64,000 nucleotides of DNA from positions 1,240,001 to 1,304,000 of the forward strand of contig OY764222.1 in assembly GCA_963668325.1 (NCBI GenBank), given 5' to 3'. Made by a program: the position numbers and the translations under genes. Shown here piece by piece: positions 42,036 through 51,836 of the stretch. The stretch's first letter is position 1; each line of letters starts with the position of its first letter. A model generated the notes under the pieces. The model saw nothing but the letters and a program-made list of their open reading frames with translations. It searched no databases and was not told the origin of the DNA. The stretch comes from MPNP01 sp963668325 (lineage in GTDB: Bacteria; Pseudomonadota; Alphaproteobacteria; Rhodobacterales; Rhodobacteraceae).

Positions 42036-45000
42036 CTAATTATTCAGGTTATCTCCAATCATCGCAAATAAGGTAGCGTTTCCGCCAGCCGCTGTAGTGT
42101 CGGTACAGACATGCCGCTCATGAAATAAAAACTCCTCCATTTCTGGTGTTGCTACCAGGGGAATGAATTTATCTTGTCGCTCAGCCAAGGCTGTTCTGGT
42201 TTGCCTTAAATCCTCCTCATCACCCCATAAGGCTACGACCTCAAATCCTTTTAATGTAGCAAGGTGTTCCCGGGCAAGAAAACCTGTAATACCGTACGTA
42301 CCCTTAGCGTCTGGACATATCTTTACTGCTGTACAACCAGCCTCAGAGGCTATTCTTACTTGGTTTTCACCATCTTCTGAAGACGGCCCCAAACACAGAA
42401 CGGTACCCCGAGGGAAATAGTTCAATTGGTTGGTTTCGCCCGTGGGGCCAGGAAATATTTCTTCCTTTACCTTTGGGATTTCGTTTAAGGCAACCTGGTC
42501 GAGCAGTTTTTGAGCATCGGCAGGGTTAACCAAAGGCTCTCGCACATTATCGGAAGAATCAAGATGTAACTTCTTCTTGGTGAAGCTTTTAACCAAACCA
42601 GGACCACCTGCTTTGGGGCCGGTCCCGGACAATCCCTCTCCTCCAAAGGGTTGTGACCCGACAACAGCACCGATCTGATTTCTGTTTACGTAAATATTAC
42701 CGATTTTGAGTTTTTCACTGATCTCCTTGACCCTTTGATCAATACGTGAATGCAAACCAAAAGTTAAACCAAAGCCTCGGGAATTCACTGCCTTGATAAT
42801 TTCCTCAAGATTTGAAACATCATAAGAAGCAACATGCAGAACAGGACCAAAGATCTCTTCCTTCAGATCCTCAATTCCTTTGACCCTGATTACAGTTGGG
42901 CCTACAAAAAATCCTTGTGAAGGAACCGAGTTCTGCTTGAGAATATGGCCATTTTTTTCGGCGTCCTTGATGTAATTTGTGATTTTATTGTATGAAGGTT
43001 CATCAATCAATGGCCCAATATCAGTACTTGGATTCCAAGGATCTCCTGTACGTAATTGATCCATAGCTCCAAAAAGCATGGTAAGAAAGAAATCCTCAAT
43101 TTCCTTTTGCAGGTATAGTATTCTTAAGGCAGAACATCTTTGACCAGCTGACTGAAATGAGGAGATGATAATATCTCTGACAACCTGTTCAGGTAGTGCG
43201 GTACTGTCAACAATCATGGCATTCAATCCCCCGGTTTCAGCCACAAACCGGGCGGAGGGGTGTAGATATTTTGCCATATTTTTCTGAATTAGTTGAGCGG
43301 TTTCCGTAGAGCCGGTAAATGCAACACCCGATACTCTTGAGTCAGAAACGATTTGTGCTCCAACATCAGGTCCGTCACCGCAAGTTAGTTGCAGAACGTT
43401 TTTCGGTACACCAGCTTGATGTAACAGTTTTACAGCCAATTGGGCAATTAAAGAAGTTTGCTCGGAAGATTTGGCAATAACGCCATTACCCCCAGCTAGT
43501 GCCCCAGAAATTTGACCCGTGAATATTGCCAGGGGAAAGTTCCAGGGAGAAATACAACTAATTATCCCAGCTGGTTCACAGTTATCCATTTTTCTTGCCT
43601 GGGAGGCATAATACCTCAAAAAATCCACTGCTTCCCTGAGTTCGCCAACTGCATCGTTAATTGTTTTACCAGCTTCCCTGCAAAGGAGAGCCATGATTTC
43701 AGGAGCGTTACTTTCGTAAAGGTCGGATGCCTGGGTTAATACTGTGGCTCTTTCGTTACCTTTGGAGTTCACCCATGGGGATGTGGTTTCCAAAACATCC
43801 AATACTTCTTTTTTGGATGAATACTTGCAGTATCCGACGATATCATGTGGATTGGATGGATTTGTTATTGTTTGAATCAAGGAACTGTTGTCTTTGGCAG
43901 TCTCTAAGATAGATTGGTTCCATTGATAGGTTCGATATGGTTCTCGAGTTGTTTCAATTTCCTCAAGGACCTCAGGATTACGCATATCCCATCCTTTGGA
44001 GTTTTCCCGCTCCGGTTCAAATAGGTCTTCTGGTGGCTTGACCACTTGCAAATTTCTTTCTCTGGCTTTTTTCAACGAATCAAAGGGATCAGGCACTATA
44101 TCCTTGGCTTGAAGGGTGGGGTCTGCAAGTTGATTAAGAAAAGAGCTATTGGCTCCGTTTTCCAACATCCGTCGGGCCAAATAAGGTAGAAGTTCTTTGT
44201 GTTCACCAACGGGGGCATAAATTCTGCATTTTGTATTATGCCTGGCTTTGATTATCTCGTGAAGTGATTCCCCCATGCCATGTAAGCGTTGAAATTCAAA
44301 TGATTGATCATTGTTGGCAAATTCCAGGATACTTGAAACGGTATGAGCATTATGGCCGGCAAATTGTGGATAAACTCTATCTGTCATCGCAAGCAATTTC
44401 TTGGCGCAACAAAGATAAGAGACATCTGTACCTGCCTTGTTTGTATAAACAGGGAAATCTTTAAGACCATCAAGTTGAGCTTTCTTTATTTCGTAATCCC
44501 AATAGGCTCCTTTAACCAATCGAATGGCAATTTTCCGATCCAGATCCTTGGCCAATTGGTACAGCCAATCCAGAACAAATGGAGCTGACTTCCCATAGGC
44601 TTGTACTACAATCCCAAAACCATCCCATCCTTTCAATTCAGGGGAAGAAAGAACTTTCTTAATCACTTCCATGGATAGCTCAAGCCGATCAGCCTCCTCG
44701 GCATCAATGCTAATTCCCATGTTGGCTTCCTTGGCCATTAGTGAAAGGGTTCTAACCTTTTCAACCAACTCTACAAAAACTCGGTCTCGTTGTGTCCATT
44801 CATATCTTGGATGAATGGCAGAAAGCTTGATTGAAATACCATGATTATCCCGGTAATCCTGGGAATGACATTTAGGGGCAAGGGAAGTTATGGACTCCTT
44901 GTATGCCTCAAAAAAGAATTCAGCATCCTTTTCAGTAAGAGCTGCTTCGCCAAGCATGTCATAAGAATAGAGGTATCCGCCTTTCTCGGCAGGTTCGGAA

Positions 45001-45551
45001 CGCTTCAAAGCTTCAGCCATGGTTTTGCCGAGGACAAAACTACCAGCCAAATTTTTTACAGTGAACCAGATTGCAAACCGTATGAATGGCGTGGTTAACC
45101 ACTTGAGAAACCTTCTCGGCCAACTTTGAATACCCTTTTTGGTTGTTCCCTGGACACAAAAGCTTGCTAAATGAAGACCAATTGTAAAGAAGTTGACCAG
45201 CCAAGTGGCGGAGCTTCCTCTTTGGGCTTTCCAATTTACAGAGGTTAGCTTATCGGCTATCAGAGTGTCCATGGTATTACTATCAGGAACCCTCATGAGT
45301 GCTTCTGCCAAACGTAAAATCGCAATACCACCCTTTGTTGCCAAACCGTACTGGGCCAAAATGGAATCTAGAAGCCCTACTTTTGAGGAGGATTTGATTT
45401 TCGTAACCAGATGTTCTGCATCATGGCAGATTTTCTTCCTGATCTGGGGTGCAATGCCAGCCTCGGAAATCAAACTATCAAGCAGTGAATACTCATTGCT
45501 TACTTTAGCAGAAAGTTGTTCTGATTTAATTTTGTTCAAGGATTGCTGCAT
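42036..45551 (-). CDS. putA: Bifunctional proline dehydrogenase/P5C dehydrogenase PutA
   Basis: A 1171-residue enzyme converting proline to glutamate. An N-terminal helical arm (to about 180) precedes the FAD-dependent proline dehydrogenase barrel, with YLYSYDMLGEAALT, RLVKGAYWDYEIKKAQ and YAPVGEHKELLPYLARRMLENG. The aldehyde dehydrogenase domain (about 560-1000) has ISPWNFPLAIFTGQ, the glutamate motif ETGGLNAMIVD, and the catalytic cysteine in SAGQRCSALRILYL. The last ~160 residues form the C-terminal ALDH-like domain of longer PutAs. There is no ribbon-helix-helix DNA-binding domain at the start, so it does not repress itself. It is monocistronic. Confidence 0.96.
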   Translation of the reverse strand: MQQSLNKIKSEQLSAKVSNEYSLLDSLISEAGIAPQIRKKICHDAEHLVTKIKSSSKVGLLDSILAQYGLATKGGIAILRLAEALMRVPDSNTMDTLIADKLTSVNWKAQRGSSATWLVNFFTIGLHLASFCVQGTTKKGIQSWPRRFLKWLTTPFIRFAIWFTVKNLAGSFVLGKTMAEALKRSEPAEKGGYLYSYDMLGEAALTEKDAEFFFEAYKESITSLAPKCHSQDYRDNHGISIKLSAIHPRYEWTQRDRVFVELVEKVRTLSLMAKEANMGISIDAEEADRLELSMEVIKKVLSSPELKGWDGFGIVVQAYGKSAPFVLDWLYQLAKDLDRKIAIRLVKGAYWDYEIKKAQLDGLKDFPVYTNKAGTDVSYLCCAKKLLAMTDRVYPQFAGHNAHTVSSILEFANNDQSFEFQRLHGMGESLHEIIKARHNTKCRIYAPVGEHKELLPYLARRMLENGANSSFLNQLADPTLQAKDIVPDPFDSLKKARERNLQVVKPPEDLFEPERENSKGWDMRNPEVLEEIETTREPYRTYQWNQSILETAKDNSSLIQTITNPSNPHDIVGYCKYSSKKEVLDVLETTSPWVNSKGNERATVLTQASDLYESNAPEIMALLCREAGKTINDAVGELREAVDFLRYYASQARKMDNCEPAGIISCISPWNFPLAIFTGQISGALAGGNGVIAKSSEQTSLIAQLAVKLLHQAGVPKNVLQLTCGDGPDVGAQIVSDSRVSGVAFTGSTETAQLIQKNMAKYLHPSARFVAETGGLNAMIVDSTALPEQVVRDIIISSFQSAGQRCSALRILYLQKEIEDFFLTMLFGAMDQLRTGDPWNPSTDIGPLIDEPSYNKITNYIKDAEKNGHILKQNSVPSQGFFVGPTVIRVKGIEDLKEEIFGPVLHVASYDVSNLEEIIKAVNSRGFGLTFGLHSRIDQRVKEISEKLKIGNIYVNRNQIGAVVGSQPFGGEGLSGTGPKAGGPGLVKSFTKKKLHLDSSDNVREPLVNPADAQKLLDQVALNEIPKVKEEIFPGPTGETNQLNYFPRGTVLCLGPSSEDGENQVRIASEAGCTAVKICPDAKGTYGITGFLAREHLATLKGFEVVALWGDEEDLRQTRTALAERQDKFIPLVATPEMEEFLFHERHVCTDTTAAGGNATLFAMIGDNLNN

Positions 45552-45975
45552 TAGTTCATACCAGAAATAAATTGCCTAATGAGTAGTTCTAGATTTGATA
45601 AATCATCAAATCTCAGTTGATTTCAAATGTTATTTTATCAATAAATTTTAGTATAGGTAAAAATTATTAGAGTATCAGTTGATTGAAATCAAAAAATTAA
45701 TTTAATTGGAATATCAACCCCAATAAGTTGTGGTTGGTTAAAATTTGGATAGGGAACTTAGAAAATTGCTATGTTTAGGGTAAAAAATAGTGCATCAATA
45801 ATAAATTCTGTTAGAATCCATAGCGGACCAATTACTCTACTGAAATTAAAACAATGAATGTAATATAAAATATTCAGAATGGTTTAGTAGAAAGCTTGGA
45901 ACTCATTTATTGGACTAACCATTATTCAAATTTTTTTCTTAGAGAACATACCTCAAGAAGAGATAAAAAATTACA
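45552..45975. other. AT-rich divergent intergenic region
   Basis: About 420 strongly AT-rich bases between the divergent starts of putA and the AlbA_2 gene, presumably holding both promoters. No gene or clear operator is seen. The AT bias extends into the AlbA_2 gene and fits acquired DNA. Confidence 0.45.
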
Positions 45976-47456
45976 ATGGTCAACAAACCCTCAAGCGTTA
46001 TGAAATCAAAAAATATAGAATATCTCGTTAGGGAATTGTGTAAGGAACCCTACGAAACAGAATGGTTAGAATTCAAAGTTAACTTTGATGGTTTTGATAT
46101 GATAGGGGAGTTAGTTTCTGGTATATCAAATAGTGCATTGTTGGTTGGTAGAACCTATGGTTATGTGGTTTGGGGTGTAGAAGATGGCACTCATAACCGA
46201 GTTGGAACTAAGTTCAAACCCAAAAACAAAAAAAAGGGGAATGAGGACTTTGAAGCATGGCTAATGCGACAAATTACACCAAGTCTAGATATTAAATTTT
46301 TCGAAGTAATAATAGACGGAAAAAATATTGTTTTATTGAGAATACCTGCTGCTAGAAACAGCCCTACCCAATATAAGAATGAAAGAAAAATTCGTATTGG
46401 ATCTTATTTAAAGGATCTATCTAAACATACTGAATTGGAAAGAAGATTGTGGCAGTTATTTGAAAAAACATCTTTCGAAGACAGGATTGCTGCTACAGGT
46501 TTAAACGAAAGTGAGGTAGAAAACCTACTCGACTATGATGCTTATTATGATGCCTTGGGAATTCAAAAACCAAATAATACGAGGTCTATTTTATCCCGAT
46601 TAGCAAAAGAAGGATTTATAAAAAAAGATGATTCTTCTCGATGGGACATCACCAATTTGGGCGCAATAGTAATTTCCAAAGACCTTAACGATTTCGATGG
46701 TCTGGGCGAAAAAAGGGCTCGCTTAATAAGCTACAAAGGAAACAACCGTATACAAGTAGAAAAGCAGTATGAAGAGAAAGGGGGTATGTAGTTGGCACGA
46801 AGGAGTTAATAAAATTTATTAAAATCTTTATCCCGGATACAGAGAAACTCATTGGGGGCAAACTCAGTTTATTGCCTAAATATCCTGACTATTCCGTAAG
46901 AGAGCTAATAGTGAATGCATTAATTCATCAGGATTTTTCGGACAATTCATCTGGTCCTCTTATTGAAATTTTTGAGGATAGAATTGAAATTACAAATCCA
47001 GGTATTCCGCTTGTTGAAATTGATAGGCTCCTAGATGAACCACCTAAAACGAGAAACAGAAAAATTGTTAGATTTATGCGTGAGGCTAGGTTATGTGAGG
47101 ATGCGGGGAGTGGGGTAGACAGAGTAGTAGAAAATACAGAGCAAAATCTATTACCTCCTCCACTCTGGGAGGTGTTTGGAAACTCATCGTTAAGAGTAAC
47201 CTTGTTTTCCTACATGGACTTCAAATTTATTAATAGAAAAGATCGTTTGCGAGCATGTTATCTACACTCATGTCTGAAATACATAGAAAAAAGTGCTATG
47301 ACGAATGCCTCATTGAGAAAACGATTTGGTCTTGAGGATAAGCACAGTTCTCAAGTTTCGAGATTAATTTCTACTGCTATAGAGGCAAAGTTAATTAAGC
47401 CCTTTGAGGTTACTCAGAATAGACGAAGTACCAAATATCTACCTTTTTGGGCATAA
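45976..47456 (+). pseudogene. AlbA_2 (Schlafen-type) / HATPase_c_4 protein, frameshifted
   Basis: Two adjoining frames make one protein of about 490 residues. The first (to 46791) has an N-terminal AlbA_2 domain (ETEWLEFKVNF, LVSGISNSALLVGRTYGYVVWGV) and then a wHTH-like segment. The second contains YSVRELIVNALIHQDFS, EIFEDRIEITNPG and EDAGSGVDRV, the nucleotide-binding motifs of HATPase_c_4, then a C-terminal winged helix. The frames meet in a run of five G at 46783-46787; a sixth G would give KGGYVVGTKELIKFI, the family's usual sequence. Such proteins are transcriptional regulators or mobile/defence-associated factors. The gene is more AT-rich than its neighbours. Confidence 0.85.
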
Positions 47457-47460
47457 TTAT

Positions 47461-47687
47461 TTTGCCAGAACCAGGTGGTTGGGAATGAACCAAAAGCCTT
47501 TATACAAGGGGAATGAGGCCGGATAATTTTATATGCACCCCATATGCACTTTAGGTATATTTTGCCAGAACCAGGTGGTTGGGAATGAACCAAAAGCCTT
47601 TATACAAGGGGAATGAGGCCGGATAATTTTATATGCATCCCATATGCACTTTAGGTACATTTTGCCAGAACCAAGCGGTTGGGAATG
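47461..47687. repeat. 100-bp tandem direct repeat, about 2.3 copies
   Basis: Units begin at 47461, 47561 and 47661, each with TTTGCCAGAACCA. The first two are full 100-bp copies differing at only two positions; the third keeps about 27 bases. Each full unit contains a small inverted repeat (AACCA GG TGGTT) and two ATATGCA words. In the third copy the arm changes to AACC AAGC GGTT, which still pairs. The array begins 4 bases after the AlbA_2 gene stop and ends before lysA. Two long, adjacent, unspaced units are not a CRISPR array. Confidence 0.95.
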
Positions 47688-47769
47688 TAAACAATCTGAA
47701 TATCCACTTCAATTTTTTATCAAATACGTAGTTTTTTTGTGCTGACTTGATAATCACCAGTTTGTGGTT

Positions 47770-49020
47770 TCACCAAGTAGGGATAATGTCCCTACTTAAA
47801 ATTTCCTCAATTGAGGGTGATTTTCTAATACATGCCCATTTGTTTCCTTTTACCATAATTTCAGAAACCATAGGTCTTGTATTGTATTCCGATGCCATGA
47901 CGGTGGAATAGGCCCCAGCGGTCATAAATGCCAAAAGATCCCATGCCTGCAATTCTGGCAAATGTCTATTTTCTGCAAAAGTATCACTCGATTCACAGAC
48001 GGGTCCGACCACATCATAAGGTGAAGTGGTTGAATTCCTTGGCTCCATGATGGGTTTTATATCATGATAGGAGGAGTACATTGCAGGTCGAATGAGATCA
48101 TTCATGGCAGCATCAATAATCAGGAAATTCCTGTTTTCCCCATTCTTTTTATAAAGAACAGAAGAAACCAAAATCCCTGCATCAGCAACGATAAACCGAC
48201 CTGGTTCAATTTCAATCTCTAGGTCCATGGTGCCATAAACCTCATGGATTAGTTTGGCATATTCTACAACACTGGGAGGGTGGTCGTCCGAAGGATTATA
48301 AACTACTCCAAGCCCGCCGCCAAGATCCAACCTAGAGATTTGTAAGCCCTTTTCAATAATAAAGTTTGATACTTTTCTGAATGCCTTTTCATAGGGTCTT
48401 AATGAAGTAATTTGTGATCCAATATGAAGATCTATACCCAGTAAATTTATATTGGGAAGTCCAGAGGCAACCTTAAAGAATTTTTCAACCTTGGTTATCG
48501 GGATCCCAAACTTGTTCTCAGCTTTGCCAGTTGAAATCTTGTGATGCGTTTCAGCATCCACATCAGGGTTTATCCTGACCGCGATAGGGGCAATTGTTCC
48601 TAACTTTCCTGCTACGGAATCAAGGAGAAGTAGCTCGGGGAAACTTTCAACATTAAATTGTCTAATACCCCCATTAAGGGCAAGCTCCATTTCATCCTGC
48701 GTTTTGCCTACGCCAGAAAAAACTATAGCTGAACCAGGACATCCTACAGCTTTGGCCCTCAGGTATTCACCTCCTGATACAACATCAAACCCAGCCCCAA
48801 GATCAAATAATATCTTGAGAATGGCCTGGTTGGAGTTGGCCTTCATTGCATAAAAGACTTTTCCACCAAATTCTTTTATTGAATTCTTGATCTCCAGTAA
48901 ATTTGTTTCAATCTGTCTGGAGGAAAAGACATAGAAAGGTGTGCCCACTTGACGAGCTATAGATGGGATATTCACTTCCTCAACATGGAGGATGCCATCA
49001 ATATATTTTATAGTAGCCAT
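47770..49020 (-). CDS. lysA: Diaminopimelate decarboxylase
   Basis: A 416-residue PLP enzyme, last step of lysine synthesis: meso-diaminopimelate to lysine. The PLP lysine is in VFYAMKANSNQAIL. HIGSQITSL, LGGGLGVVY and EIEPGRFIVADAG line the cofactor site, and the C-terminal half has the catalytic region GPVCESSDTFAENR and TAGAYSTVMASEYN. Length and motifs are standard. It is the third gene of argH-lptM-lysA on the minus strand. An identical arrangement is common across proteobacteria. Confidence 0.96.
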   Translation of the reverse strand: MATIKYIDGILHVEEVNIPSIARQVGTPFYVFSSRQIETNLLEIKNSIKEFGGKVFYAMKANSNQAILKILFDLGAGFDVVSGGEYLRAKAVGCPGSAIVFSGVGKTQDEMELALNGGIRQFNVESFPELLLLDSVAGKLGTIAPIAVRINPDVDAETHHKISTGKAENKFGIPITKVEKFFKVASGLPNINLLGIDLHIGSQITSLRPYEKAFRKVSNFIIEKGLQISRLDLGGGLGVVYNPSDDHPPSVVEYAKLIHEVYGTMDLEIEIEPGRFIVADAGILVSSVLYKKNGENRNFLIIDAAMNDLIRPAMYSSYHDIKPIMEPRNSTTSPYDVVGPVCESSDTFAENRHLPELQAWDLLAFMTAGAYSTVMASEYNTRPMVSEIMVKGNKWACIRKSPSIEEILSRDIIPTW

Positions 49021-49110
49021 TTACTGAATATTTTTTGATTTTTTGTGATCATTTATACCAAGACAAGAAAAAGTTATTTCCGATGATCTTAGTAATCGCA
49101 AACCTCTTGG

Positions 49111-49242
49111 CTAGAATAAGACTTCTTCCTTTGGATTGTCAGGGTAAGTACTTTCTTGTCCAGCCTCGGGCACAGGATTTTCTTTATATCCACAACCATT
49201 AATTGCGAATAATGTTATCAGGACCAGGACAACTATTCGCAT
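49111..49242 (-). CDS. lptM: Small LptM (YifL)-type lipoprotein
   Basis: A 43-residue protein, MRIVVLVLITLFAINGCGYK followed by a Pro/Glu-rich tail ending in EEVLF. It has a short signal peptide and a lipobox ending in NGC followed by G-Y-K, as in LptM proteins that sit between argH and lysA. A good ribosome site (GGAAGGAG) lies upstream. It overlaps the end of argH by 10 bases. In E. coli, LptM helps the LptD translocon mature by supporting its disulfides. The -3 Ile and -2 Asn of the lipobox are unusual but tolerated. Confidence 0.82.
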   Translation of the reverse strand: MRIVVLVLITLFAINGCGYKENPVPEAGQESTYPDNPKEEVLF

Positions 49243-50633
49243 TTTAGATGCTCCTTCCAAAACTTAATTTGTTGTTTTACGCTTTCGGGTGATGTCCCAC
49301 CTATACTATTTCGGGAGTTGACCGAACCTTCAATCGAAAGTGTCTTTAATGCTTCTATCTCTAAATCCTTGTAAACACTTTGTAAATCATCAAGTGTCAG
49401 GTTTTTGAGGAAACAGGATTTTTCTTCAGCCAGTAATACAAGTTCTCCCACAATTTTATGTGCTTCACGGAAAGGAAGCTTATATTCCCTTACCAGAAAG
49501 TCAGCAAGATCAGTTGCAGTTGAGAAACCCAATTCAGAGCTTCTCTTCAAAACTTCAATATTCGGTTCAAGATCCCGAATCATCCCTGCCATTACCTGCA
49601 AAACTATTTCCATTGTTTCGGCCGCATCAAAAACGGGCTCCTTGTCCTCTTGTAGATCTTTGGAATATGCGAGGGGAAGACCCTTGATTACGGTCAAGAG
49701 GGTTATCAAGGAACCATTAATACGGCCTGTTTTGGCTCGTATTAACTCAGCTGCATCTGGGTTCCTTTTTTGTGGCATTATGGATGATCCGGTTGTGAAC
49801 TTGTCACTAAGTTTGACAAAATCAAACTGTGAGGTTGTCCATAATACGATCTCCTCTGATAATCGAGACAAATGAGTTGCACAAATAGCCGATGAAGAAA
49901 GAAACTCCAATGCAAAGTCGCGGGAGCTAACACCATCCAGGGAATTAATCATGGCTCTGCTAAAGGAAAGCTCCTTGGCCGAGAAGTTTGGATCAATAGG
50001 GAAGGATGTTCCAGCCAGTGCCGCTGAACCCAATGGGGATTCATTCAGTCTTTTCCTAGTATCTTGAAACCTTTCCCTGTCTCTATCCAGCATAGATACA
50101 TAGGCCAAAAAATGATGGGCAAGGGTGATTGGTTGGGCACATTGCAAATGAGTAAAGCCAGGCATTATTGTATTGATGTTCTCACTGCTCTTGTTGACCA
50201 GCACAACTTCCAGTTTGTAAATCAAGTCTGCAATAATGTCGATTTGATTTCTCAGCCATAGTCGGAAATCGGTTGCCACCTGGTCATTCCTGCTTCTGGC
50301 TGTATGAAGTTTCCCGGCAACCGGACCTATGAGTTCGGCCAGTCGGGCTTCAATATTCATGTGAATGTCTTCGAGGGAAACCTTGGGCTTGAACTCTCCA
50401 TTTTCTATTTCGGATAGGATGGTATCCAGACCCTGTAGAATCGATTGGCTTTCTTTTTCCTCTAATATACCTTGTCTAGCCAGCATTCTGGCGTGGACCT
50501 TAGATGCTTCAATGTCAAATTTTGCCAGCTTGTAATCAAAATAAATTGAAGCGTTAAGTTTTTCCATAATTGCATCTGTTTGGTTTTTGAAACGCCCCCC
50601 CCAAATGTTATATGTATCTTTAACTTCAACCAT
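49233..50633 (-). CDS. argH: Argininosuccinate lyase
   Basis: A 466-residue enzyme of the fumarase/aspartase superfamily cleaving argininosuccinate to arginine and fumarate, the last arginine-synthesis step. Features: NIWGGRFKNQTDAIMEKLN at the start, IHMNIEARL, KLHTARSRNDQVATDFRLW, GFTHLQCAQPITLAHH, and the superfamily signature GSSIMPQKRNPDAAEL with its catalytic serine loop. Size is typical. It is first in the argH-lptM-lysA operon and diverges from the TlpA-like gene 32 bases away. Confidence 0.97.
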   Translation of the reverse strand: MVEVKDTYNIWGGRFKNQTDAIMEKLNASIYFDYKLAKFDIEASKVHARMLARQGILEEKESQSILQGLDTILSEIENGEFKPKVSLEDIHMNIEARLAELIGPVAGKLHTARSRNDQVATDFRLWLRNQIDIIADLIYKLEVVLVNKSSENINTIMPGFTHLQCAQPITLAHHFLAYVSMLDRDRERFQDTRKRLNESPLGSAALAGTSFPIDPNFSAKELSFSRAMINSLDGVSSRDFALEFLSSSAICATHLSRLSEEIVLWTTSQFDFVKLSDKFTTGSSIMPQKRNPDAAELIRAKTGRINGSLITLLTVIKGLPLAYSKDLQEDKEPVFDAAETMEIVLQVMAGMIRDLEPNIEVLKRSSELGFSTATDLADFLVREYKLPFREAHKIVGELVLLAEEKSCFLKNLTLDDLQSVYKDLEIEALKTLSIEGSVNSRNSIGGTSPESVKQQIKFWKEHLKCE

Positions 50634-50665
50634 AGGATTTACTCCATCTAAGGAAGATATTCAAA

Positions 50666-51235
50666 ATGTTCCAAAAAAATTCACGCTTCCTGATTTATCT
50701 CTTTATCTTATTGATAGCAAACCCCATCGCGACATTGGGTTATGATTTTGAGGCTCTAAACGAACTGCGAGAAGGTTCCCTAAAGAGATTAATCATCCAT
50801 AAAGAACCTATTCCCACTTCAGGAGAGAGTTTCCTGGATCAAGAGCAAAATGATGTTTCTCTGGATGATTTTAAAGGGAAAGTTCTGGTTTTGAATTTTT
50901 GGGCCACCTGGTGTGCACCCTGTCGCAAGGAAATGCCTACCCTTGATAATCTCCAGGGAATCTACAAGGATGGGGATGTAGAGGTCCTTGTCGTTCATGT
51001 CGGCCCCAATCGCGGGGATGAAATAGAAAAGTTCTGGCAACAGGAAAACATTCAGAACATTTCCAGCTATGTTGATCCTAAATTGGCCTTTGCCGGTTCT
51101 ATGAATGCTTTTGGTCTACCCACGACCCTTATTCTTGACAAGGAAGGTCGAGAAGTTGGTCGATTGATCGGTGACGAGGAATGGGATCAGAAGGGCGTTG
51201 TTGCTATTTTGGATTTGCTTTCAAGTTACAATTGA
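50666..51235 (+). CDS. tlpA: TlpA-like periplasmic thioredoxin
   Basis: A 189-residue exported thiol-disulfide oxidoreductase. The N-terminus (NSRFLIYLFILLIANPIATLG) is a signal peptide or anchor. The redox motif is FWATWCAPCRKEMPTLDNL (CxPC-type, CAPC), and the cis-proline region is FGLPTTLILDKEGREVGRL. TlpA proteins keep cysteines reduced for cytochrome c and cytochrome oxidase copper-site assembly. Divergent placement from argH is typical for alphaproteobacteria. Alternative family roles such as ResA-like reductant are possible. Confidence 0.92.
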   Translation: MFQKNSRFLIYLFILLIANPIATLGYDFEALNELREGSLKRLIIHKEPIPTSGESFLDQEQNDVSLDDFKGKVLVLNFWATWCAPCRKEMPTLDNLQGIYKDGDVEVLVVHVGPNRGDEIEKFWQQENIQNISSYVDPKLAFAGSMNAFGLPTTLILDKEGREVGRLIGDEEWDQKGVVAILDLLSSYN

Positions 51236-51417
51236 AGCATAGAAGAGTTTAATTGAATTTCACTACCCTGACCTGGAATGGTTTACAAGGGAGTTGTTGT
51301 CTCAATCCATTACAGGTTTGAGTATAAATACATAAAAAATCTAAAATATCTTTTAGTGGCCTGGCCTGCTGCTCTAAGAAACTTTTGAGCAGACCCATAA
51401 TTCATGGTTTATGCAGA

Positions 51418-51454
51418 ATTTTGTAATTAAATCATTGTAATTAAATTACAAAAT
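51418..51454 (+). promoter_or_regulatory. Inverted repeat upstream of higB-like gene (candidate autoregulatory operator)
   Basis: ATTTTGTAATT (51418-51428) and AATTACAAAAT (51444-51454) are perfect 11-bp complements with a 15-nt spacer, 34 bases before the toxin start. HigA-type antitoxins repress their own operon through such palindromes, so this is the natural operator candidate. The segment is AT-rich, which raises the chance of coincidence. Confidence 0.6.
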
Positions 51455-51488
51455 CATTACTTATTAGGTAATAAAAACATATTAAATT

Positions 51489-51824
51489 ATGGAAATAATA
51501 TTCAGAACAAAAAAACTTGAAAAAGTTTGTAATTCTGAAAAAGAGCTTCTGAAATCTTTTGGATTACAAAACGCGAAAGTAATCATGGGGCGTATGAAAT
51601 TCCTTCATTCTGTGCCAAACCTAGCTAAAATTCCAACCGCGGCACCATTTAAATTACATCAGTTAAAAGGAAAATTGAAAGGACATTTTGCTGTTTATCT
51701 ACAAAACGGAGTAAGGCTTGTTTTTATACCAAGTCAAAACCCAGTTCCACATAAGAAAGATGGCGGCATAGACAAAGAACAGGTAACAGAAATCAAAATA
51801 ATTGATATTTTGGATTACCACTGA
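51489..51824 (+). CDS. higB: HigB/RelE-type toxin (mRNA interferase)
   Basis: A 111-residue RelE-superfamily protein. Visible family features are an N-terminal beta strand (MEIIFRTKKLEKVCNS), a helix with KVIMGRMKFLHSVPNLAKIP, the beta-turn FKLHQLKGKLKGHFAVYLQNGVRLVFIP, and a final strand EIKIIDILDYH with the late aromatic/His. This order resembles HigB toxins that precede HigA-family antitoxins with long C-terminal domains. It cleaves translated mRNA in related systems. The toxin-first order and the 12-base gap to the antitoxin gene match the higBA layout. Confidence 0.85.
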   Translation: MEIIFRTKKLEKVCNSEKELLKSFGLQNAKVIMGRMKFLHSVPNLAKIPTAAPFKLHQLKGKLKGHFAVYLQNGVRLVFIPSQNPVPHKKDGGIDKEQVTEIKIIDILDYH

Positions 51825-51836
51825 AGGAGAAAGAAA

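Noticed and set aside
45552..45975. Possible replication origin because of strong AT bias
   Set aside because: No DnaA-box cluster or 13-mer array was seen and no dnaA or parAB gene is adjacent.
47461..47687. CRISPR array
   Set aside because: Repeat units are 100 bp and directly adjacent, without variable spacers, and no cas genes are present.
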